The notes under the pieces are model-generated. The model worked only from the letters and a program-made list of their open reading frames with translations. It searched no databases and was not told the origin of the DNA. 64,000 nucleotides of DNA from Bacteroidales bacterium (GTDB lineage: Bacteria; Bacteroidota; Bacteroidia; Bacteroidales; P3): contig JAFUWF010000021.1 in NCBI GenBank assembly GCA_017483575.1, positions 1-64,000 of the forward strand. The letters are read 5' to 3'. Shown piece by piece: positions 58,901 through 64,000 of this stretch (positions within the stretch are counted from its first letter, which is position 1; each line of letters starts with the position of its first letter). The translations under genes and the position numbers were made by a program.

Positions 58901-61198
58901 GATGAGGACTTTGCCGACGGCACGGTTGTCGCCTTGGTCGTCGGAGGCGAAGATGTAGTAGACTCCCGAGGCCACCTTCTCGCCCTCGAGGGTGCGGCCG
59001 TTCCAGATGGCCTGGCCGCCATTGGCGGTGGTGGAGAAGACGGTGTGGCCCGCGGCGTCGGTGATGTGGACGATGCTGTTGCGCGCAAAGCCCTTGATGG
59101 CGATGGGGCCGTCGTAGTCGGGACGCACGGGATTCGGGAAAGCGTGGACATCGTCGATAGGTTGGCTGACGGCGTAGGTGGCGGTGCCGCGATAGACCTG
59201 CAGGCCATGGTCGGTACCGATGAAGACCTCGCCGGTGCGTTCGTTGATGCCGAGGGTGATAATCTTGTCGGAGTAGAGAGGGCTGTTGGCCGTGGTGAAG
59301 TGCTCCAGCTGGTCCAATCCGTTGGCGGAGAGGAGGTAGAGGCCACCGTTGGCGGTGCCCACCCACTTGCGGTTGGCGCCGTCGACAGCTATGGCGGTGA
59401 TACTCTCGTAGGCCATGAGGTACTCGGCGAACTCGCCGTTGGTGATGGTGATGTTGCTGCAACTGACGGGGGCCTGCTCGCCGTTGCCGCCGTTGTTGAA
59501 GGCGCGGTAGCCGTCGTAGATGACCTTGATGCCCTTGTCGGTACCCAGCCAGAGGTTGCCGTTCTGGTCCTGGGCGAGGGCGGTGACCATGGAGGTCTCC
59601 AGTTTGCTGCCATTATTGGGATTGACACGCGCCATACGCTCCTTTCCATCATGCACATAGATGACATTGCTACGGCCCAAAAACCAGAGGTAGCCGTTGA
59701 TGCTGTCCCACACCAGCTTGTCCACTTCGAGGCCGGAGCCCAGCTGCTGTGTGGAGAAGCCTTTCCATGTGCCGTTGGGCTGCCTGCAGGCCAATGCATG
59801 GGTACTGTTGGAGACGAGCACCCAGAGGGTCCCTTGGCGGTCGAAGGCTACGGCGCCGCTATTGAGTCGGGAGTAGGTGCCCATCGAGTAGGGCACCAGG
59901 GCGCCGTCGGTATTGTCGGCGGTGTAGACCGTCTGGACGCTGTTGCCCCGTATCGATGCCACACCGTGGCCCCAGAGGGCGGCGACGGTCTCGTTGGTGT
60001 CCAGGGGGTTGACGGCGGCGTCCACGATGTCGCTCATGCCGCCCAGCAGGCCGTTGCTCTGGTCCAGCAGCTGCCACTGGAGCCCCGTGGAGGTGATGAG
60101 GTCGGGATTGAGGTAGGAGCTGGCGTAGGTCGGGGTGTGCCCTCCCGGGCAAAGCATCATGCGGTAGTTGAAGGGCTTGAGCCGGTACACATGGTCGTTG
60201 TTGACCGGTCCCGCGGGCCTGAAGGTGTCGTCGCCCCCCTCGGCATAGCAGGCCACGAGGCCCTCCCACGGATGACCCACCCACAGGGTGCCGTCGGACC
60301 CGACAACCGCATCGTTGGCCGACAAGGCTCCCCACGTGTAGCTGTCCCTGATGCCCAGGAACGACATCGCCGTGTCGTACACTATCACGTTGCCGTCGAT
60401 GCACACGGCCAGCCGGTTCCCCTCCGTCTGCATCGAGACAAGGTTGCCATTGCGGACCCATTCGTATCCCGTCGGGGCCAGCCTGTACAGGTGGCTCTCA
60501 TTGGGATTGACGCCATAGCCGCCCACCAGCAGATGGCTTCCCGCCACACACAGATGGTTCACAGTGAGGCCGTCCAGCCGAGGGTCCGTCTCCCAGCGGT
60601 CGCTGATGTTGGGGTGGCGTTCTGAGGAAGACAGACGCTTCAGTCCCTCGCCGGTGGCGGCATAGAGGCTGTCCGCCATAAAGGCAAGGTCGTATACGGG
60701 CGTATAGCTTCCGCCGGCACCCATATACCAGGTCTCCCTGATTTCCATGCGCCGCAGGTCGAGCACCACCACTCCGAAACCTGTGGCCAGGTAGGCGTTG
60801 CCGTTGGCGAAGCGGATGTGGTAGATGCTCTTGTCGCCCATAATCTCGCTGCGCTTGATGTCGGAGAGGTTATAGGCGATGCCCTCGCTGACGATGTCCA
60901 CATTGGAGTTGTTGTAGGCCACCACCAGACACTGCGTGGCGGCGTCGTAGGCCAGGGTGGCGATGCCCACATCGTTCAGGCCGTCGCCCTTGCTCATGGG
61001 GGTCATGGTGCGGCTGCCGATATGGTAGCAGAACACGCCGCTGTTGGCACCGGCATAGACGCGGTCGCCGGCGTATGCCAGATGGCTCACCTGCGAATAG
61101 TCGAGGCACGAGCGCCACTGCCCCACAGCCGTCTGCGCTCCGAGGAAGTTGAAGAATGAAACATGGAAAACAACAATAAGGATGGCAATCTTTTTCAT
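58892..61198 (-). CDS. porZ: Type IX secretion accessory protein PorZ
   Basis: This 768-residue protein has a signal peptide (about 1-21) and two WD-like/two-component-regulator beta-propellers (typical blades: DRVYAGANSGVFCYHIGSRT, GNLWLGTDKGIKVIYDG, NRKWVGTANGGLYLLSANGL). A C-terminal sorting-type domain (VHAFPNPVRPDYDGPIAIKG, ending VGKVLIIR) follows. Length and architecture match PorZ, part of the surface attachment complex of the type IX system. This shows that the organism has or had a T9SS. The ATG at 61198 (MKKIAIL) is used; 61207 is possible but overlaps mreD. Confidence 0.88.
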   Translation of the reverse strand: MKKIAILIVVFHVSFFNFLGAQTAVGQWRSCLDYSQVSHLAYAGDRVYAGANSGVFCYHIGSRTMTPMSKGDGLNDVGIATLAYDAATQCLVVAYNNSNVDIVSEGIAYNLSDIKRSEIMGDKSIYHIRFANGNAYLATGFGVVVLDLRRMEIRETWYMGAGGSYTPVYDLAFMADSLYAATGEGLKRLSSSERHPNISDRWETDPRLDGLTVNHLCVAGSHLLVGGYGVNPNESHLYRLAPTGYEWVRNGNLVSMQTEGNRLAVCIDGNVIVYDTAMSFLGIRDSYTWGALSANDAVVGSDGTLWVGHPWEGLVACYAEGGDDTFRPAGPVNNDHVYRLKPFNYRMMLCPGGHTPTYASSYLNPDLITSTGLQWQLLDQSNGLLGGMSDIVDAAVNPLDTNETVAALWGHGVASIRGNSVQTVYTADNTDGALVPYSMGTYSRLNSGAVAFDRQGTLWVLVSNSTHALACRQPNGTWKGFSTQQLGSGLEVDKLVWDSINGYLWFLGRSNVIYVHDGKERMARVNPNNGSKLETSMVTALAQDQNGNLWLGTDKGIKVIYDGYRAFNNGGNGEQAPVSCSNITITNGEFAEYLMAYESITAIAVDGANRKWVGTANGGLYLLSANGLDQLEHFTTANSPLYSDKIITLGINERTGEVFIGTDHGLQVYRGTATYAVSQPIDDVHAFPNPVRPDYDGPIAIKGFARNSIVHITDAAGHTVFSTTANGGQAIWNGRTLEGEKVASGVYYIFASDDQGDNRAVGKVLIIR

Positions 61199-61199
61199 C

Positions 61200-61718
61200 T
61201 TACGCAACTGTTTCTTTCTTTAAGAATATGAATTGATACAGCACCGCCAGCAGCGTCGTCACCACGGTGCTGGCCACCGTGGCCAGCAGCACGCTGCCGA
61301 AGCTGCGGAAGCCGAAGAGCTCCACCGTGAAAAACACCAGATAGAACGCCGCAAGCATCAACATGAGGTAGCTGATGAAATACTGCGGCGTGACGCTGTA
61401 GATGCCGGGCGTCTCGATGGTGACGGGCTCGCCGCGCGTCAGTATGCGGTCGGCGAAGAGTATCCTCAGCATGACCACCACCGTGCACGCTAGCGCATGG
61501 AATCCCAGCATGTTGTTCATGATGTCCACTATCAGGCCTGTGCCGAAGGCCATGAGCAGCAGGGGGATGCGCTTTGTGCCCGTGGGGAGCATCAGGATGA
61601 ACAGCACATAGAGCATCGGCATCACATAGCCACCGAGGTACACGTGGTTGAGCACCAGCAGCTGCAATGCCATCAGCAGTACAAAACGCCCTATGTTTCG
61701 CCAGACCAGCTTGCTCAT
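61200..61718 (-). CDS. mreD: Rod shape-determining protein MreD
   Basis: This 172-residue protein has five to six membrane helices, as is normal for MreD (for example VLLMALQLLVLNHVYLGGYV, YFISYLMLMLAAFYLVFFTV). It acts with MreC and MreB in lateral wall growth. It overlaps the TraB/GumN-like gene by four bases. Confidence 0.88.
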   Translation of the reverse strand: MSKLVWRNIGRFVLLMALQLLVLNHVYLGGYVMPMLYVLFILMLPTGTKRIPLLLMAFGTGLIVDIMNNMLGFHALACTVVVMLRILFADRILTRGEPVTIETPGIYSVTPQYFISYLMLMLAAFYLVFFTVELFGFRSFGSVLLATVASTVVTTLLAVLYQFIFLKKETVA

Positions 61719-62638
61719 TTCTTCACCCCCTCCACAGTATACCCTTGGGCCTCAAGCATCTTCAGCACGCCGCGCTCACCGCAGAGGTGGAACGCCCCGA
61801 CGACGAAGAGCGTGGGTTTGTCGTTCATGATGGCGGGCATCTGCTCCACCCAGTTGGCGTTGCGGCCGTAGAGAAGCTTCTCGTTGTCCTCGGGGTTGGA
61901 GCATTCGTCCTCCTGCTCCTCGAGGTTCAGTTCCTCCAGTTGTTCAAGGTCCTGGGCGAAATAGGCTGCCGTGATGAAGTCGGCCATCTCTATGCCATCC
62001 TGGAAGTTGTCCACGAAGCACATCAGCGACTTCACCTGTTCCTCCAGCGAGGCACCGTAGAGCACCTCCATCTGGAACTCCGCCGACTCCAGTCCGCCAA
62101 TGATCTTGCCGGCCTTCACGGCCTCCTGCTGGAAGTAGGTATCTATCATCGACGTGATGTCCACGGCCCCCTGCATGTTCTTCATGTAGACCAGCAGCGC
62201 AAGCTGCGTCTGCAACGTCGAGGGCGACAAGGGGTCGAGCTGTGCGGCCACAGCCTCGTTGTTCATGTCCACACCCATCACCTCGCGCAGGATGGCGTTG
62301 AGACGGCCCATCTGGTCCTTGTCCAACAGGGAGGACAGCGTAGTGCCCTCGGGCAGCATCATGGCCGCCTGCATCTTTTTCATATTCTCGGGCTCCAGGG
62401 TCTCCAGCATGTCCACCTCGCCGTACACCTGATCCACAGCCGCAAAGGCTGCCCGTGCACCCGGAATGCTGTCCACAAACGTCGACGGCGCCAGGTGATA
62501 GGTGCCCACAATGTAGCTGGGCTTCTTCAGCCCTTTGCCCGAAATACGGTATAGTATCTGTCCCTGTCCGGCCGTACACGCCAGCACCATCAAAACTGTA
62601 AAGACAATCTTTTTCATATATCCGGTTTTATTTCTCAT
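61715..62638 (-). CDS. Exported TraB/GumN family protein
   Basis: This 307-residue protein has a signal peptide (hydrophobic core IVFTVLMVLACTAGQG) and a TraB/GumN (Tiki-like) domain: SYIVGTYHLAP near the start and LFVVGAFHLCGERGVLKMLE near the end, with GxxH motifs as in Tiki metalloproteases. Its activity is not proven. It is inserted between mreC and mreD, overlapping both by four bases, so it is expressed with them. An alternative start at 62617 (MKKIVFT) is possible. Confidence 0.85.
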   Translation of the reverse strand: MRNKTGYMKKIVFTVLMVLACTAGQGQILYRISGKGLKKPSYIVGTYHLAPSTFVDSIPGARAAFAAVDQVYGEVDMLETLEPENMKKMQAAMMLPEGTTLSSLLDKDQMGRLNAILREVMGVDMNNEAVAAQLDPLSPSTLQTQLALLVYMKNMQGAVDITSMIDTYFQQEAVKAGKIIGGLESAEFQMEVLYGASLEEQVKSLMCFVDNFQDGIEMADFITAAYFAQDLEQLEELNLEEQEDECSNPEDNEKLLYGRNANWVEQMPAIMNDKPTLFVVGAFHLCGERGVLKMLEAQGYTVEGVKK

Positions 62639-63480
62639 TTTTCATTTCCCATTTCCGTCCGCCTCATCAGCGCCTCCTGCTCCTCGCGGAAGCGGTTGTT
62701 GATGACGTAGACGTGGTCCAGCTTGTTGAAGTCGGTGGCCAGACGTATCTTCACCCTGTAGAATCCGCTGCCGCTCAGAGGCTCGGCCTCCACCACGTAG
62801 CCCACAGGCACCCCCTCGGGGAAGTCGTTGGCCAATCCGGAGGTGATGATGGTGTCGTTGTCCTCGAACTGGTGCGTGGCCGGCACATCCACCACCTGCG
62901 CATAGCGGTAGTCCATACCGTCCCACACCAGCGACCCGCTGATGCCCGTGCGCTTCACCTTGACGCTGTTGCGGCTGTCGCTGTGGAGCACAGGCATGAT
63001 GGTGGCGAAGTTCTTCGACACCGACATCACCACACCCACAATGCCTTCGGGCGAGATGACGGCCTGGTCCACCTTGATGCCGTGGGCGCTGCCCTTGTTG
63101 ATCATGATGAAGTTGTTCTGCTGGCTCCACGAGTTCTTGATGACCCTCGCCTCCGTGTATTCGTAGCGTTGCTTGTAGGTGGTGTCGTTGACCGTAAAAA
63201 CGCTGTCGGTATAGCTGATGTACGACGACTCCAGCTGTGCCTTCAGTTGCGCGTTCTCCGCCGCCAGGCGGTCGTTCTCCCCCTTCAGGTCGAAGTATCC
63301 GCCCACGCTGTGCACCCCCTGGTACCAGCCGCCGGCCACCGAGTTGGACCATGCCACGAGCTTCGAACCCTGATAGTAGCTCGTGCGCGACATTAGCACA
63401 GCATCCACCACCACCAGCAGCAGGAACACCACCACGTAGTCGTATTTCTTCAGTACCCCTATCAGTCGGTTTCTATTCAT
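62635..63480 (-). CDS. mreC: Rod shape-determining protein MreC
   Basis: This 281-residue protein has an N-terminal membrane helix (about 14-31), a coiled coil (about 66-90, LKGENDRLAAENAQLKAQLE) and the beta-rich periplasmic domain (VISPEGIVGVVMSVSKNFAT, GLANDFPEGVPVGYVVEAEP). It organises the wall elongation machinery. It begins 30 bases after gmk and overlaps the TraB/GumN gene by four. Confidence 0.92.
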   Translation of the reverse strand: MNRNRLIGVLKKYDYVVVFLLLVVVDAVLMSRTSYYQGSKLVAWSNSVAGGWYQGVHSVGGYFDLKGENDRLAAENAQLKAQLESSYISYTDSVFTVNDTTYKQRYEYTEARVIKNSWSQQNNFIMINKGSAHGIKVDQAVISPEGIVGVVMSVSKNFATIMPVLHSDSRNSVKVKRTGISGSLVWDGMDYRYAQVVDVPATHQFEDNDTIITSGLANDFPEGVPVGYVVEAEPLSGSGFYRVKIRLATDFNKLDHVYVINNRFREEQEALMRRTEMGNEK

Positions 63481-63510
63481 TCACTTATCGCATTAACGCT
63501 TTCAAAACAC

Positions 63511-64000
63511 TCAACTCAAGAACCCTTCTATCTTCTCCCGCGTCTCCTTCACGGCCCGTTGCAGGTCGTCGTTGACGATGGTCACGTCGAAGGCCGATGC
63601 CTGCTTCAGCTCCTCGGCGCTGCGCGCCAGGCGCTTCACGATGGCCTCCTCGCTGTCCGTACCCCGGCTGCGCAGCCGTTGCTCCAGCACCTCCACACTC
63701 GGCGGCATCACGAAGATGCTCAGCGCATCGCTGCCGAAGTATTTCTTGATGTTGCGGCCGCCGTTCACATCCACGTCGAACACAATCACCTTGCCCTCAT
63801 TCCAGATGCGCTCAATCTCGCTCTTCAGTGTGCCGTAGCACGTGCCGCTGTACACCTCCTCCCACTCCAGGAACTCGTCCCGGTCCACCCGCTGCATAAA
63901 CTCCTCGCGGGTCAGGAAGTAGTAGTCCTTGCCGTGCTGCTCCTCGCCACGAGGGGCTCGCGTGGTGGCCGAGATACTGAAGGTCAAATCCCTCGGGTCC
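63511..64000 (-). CDS. gmk: Guanylate kinase, C-terminal part (cut by window end)
   Basis: The 163 codons present match the C-terminal four-fifths of guanylate kinase: SATTRAPRGEEQHGKDYYFL, WEEVYSGTCYGTLKSEIERI, VIVFDVDVNGGRNIKKYFG and a final KIEGFLS. The frame is open to the window edge (preceding codons read DPRDLTFS). The P-loop lies beyond base 64000. It converts GMP to GDP. No start can be given. Confidence 0.93.
   Translation of the reverse strand, partial: DPRDLTFSISATTRAPRGEEQHGKDYYFLTREEFMQRVDRDEFLEWEEVYSGTCYGTLKSEIERIWNEGKVIVFDVDVNGGRNIKKYFGSDALSIFVMPPSVEVLEQRLRSRGTDSEEAIVKRLARSAEELKQASAFDVTIVNDDLQRAVKETREKIEGFLS

Overview
The window comes from a member of the Bacteroidota, most likely order Bacteroidales. 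The evidence is the promoter type (TTTG, about 20 bases, then TAnnTTTG, often TATCTTTGCA), a fused SecDF, a type IX secretion component (PorZ) with a PorV/PorQ-family barrel, a stand-alone LytTR protein, DUF4301, and a long urocanate hydratase of the Bacteroidota type. Family or genus cannot be fixed from the sequence. Most of the DNA is GC-rich, apart from AT-rich intergenic palindromes and an AT-rich patch at about 25.85-28.74 kb. No rRNA, tRNA, CRISPR array or transposase was seen.

Layout: 0.2-1.1 kb holds hit and greA. 1.2-14.7 kb is a leftward run of secDF, a small membrane protein, a TonB-dependent receptor, a 1664-residue secreted protein and a PorV/PorQ barrel. 14.8-19.6 kb is housekeeping (radC, folB, pheS, a cyclophilin, a lipoprotein, DUF4301). 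19.9-22.2 kb holds a LemA/TPM pair, an uncatalogued 45-codon gene and a Nudix hydrolase. 22.2-24.7 kb has a membrane Ser/Thr kinase with leucine-rich repeats, divergent from a small regulator-like gene.

24.6-36.0 kb looks like an accessory island. It holds a DUF4143 ATPase bracketed by direct repeats, an intergenic region with a strong RNA hairpin, a seven-gene operon (zinc-ribbon membrane protein, PD-(D/E)XK-like nuclease, SPFH protein with GYF domain, unknown protein, GYF protein, small membrane protein, pore-like protein without a K+ filter), a thioredoxin, and a galE fragment. The 3' part of that fragment is a patchwork of pieces copied from three other genes of the island. Two pairs of direct repeats bracket this block. 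It is the best candidate here for an undescribed system, and its function is unknown.

36.1-43.5 kb has a helicase-exonuclease fusion, a NAGPA-like protein, a LytTR regulator and two exported proteins. 43.6-46.7 kb is an ECF sigma/anti-sigma pair with two outer-membrane proteins. 46.7-49.6 kb is pdxK-queF-queE-queD-queC (preQ1 synthesis plus a B6 kinase). 49.7-53.3 kb has a SIMPL protein, a voltage-gated-type cation channel and two exported proteins with carboxypeptidase-regulatory-like domains. 53.4-58.8 kb is hutU, a subtilisin fused to an outer-membrane barrel, and recO. 58.9-64 kb is porZ, mreD, a TraB/GumN protein, mreC and the 3' part of gmk.

Four repeat families stand out: a three-copy AT-rich palindrome with 32-43 bp perfect arms, a GC-rich short palindrome found inside coding sequences, GAGTTAAGAGTTAT-type repeats, and paralogous hairpin-promoter cassettes.
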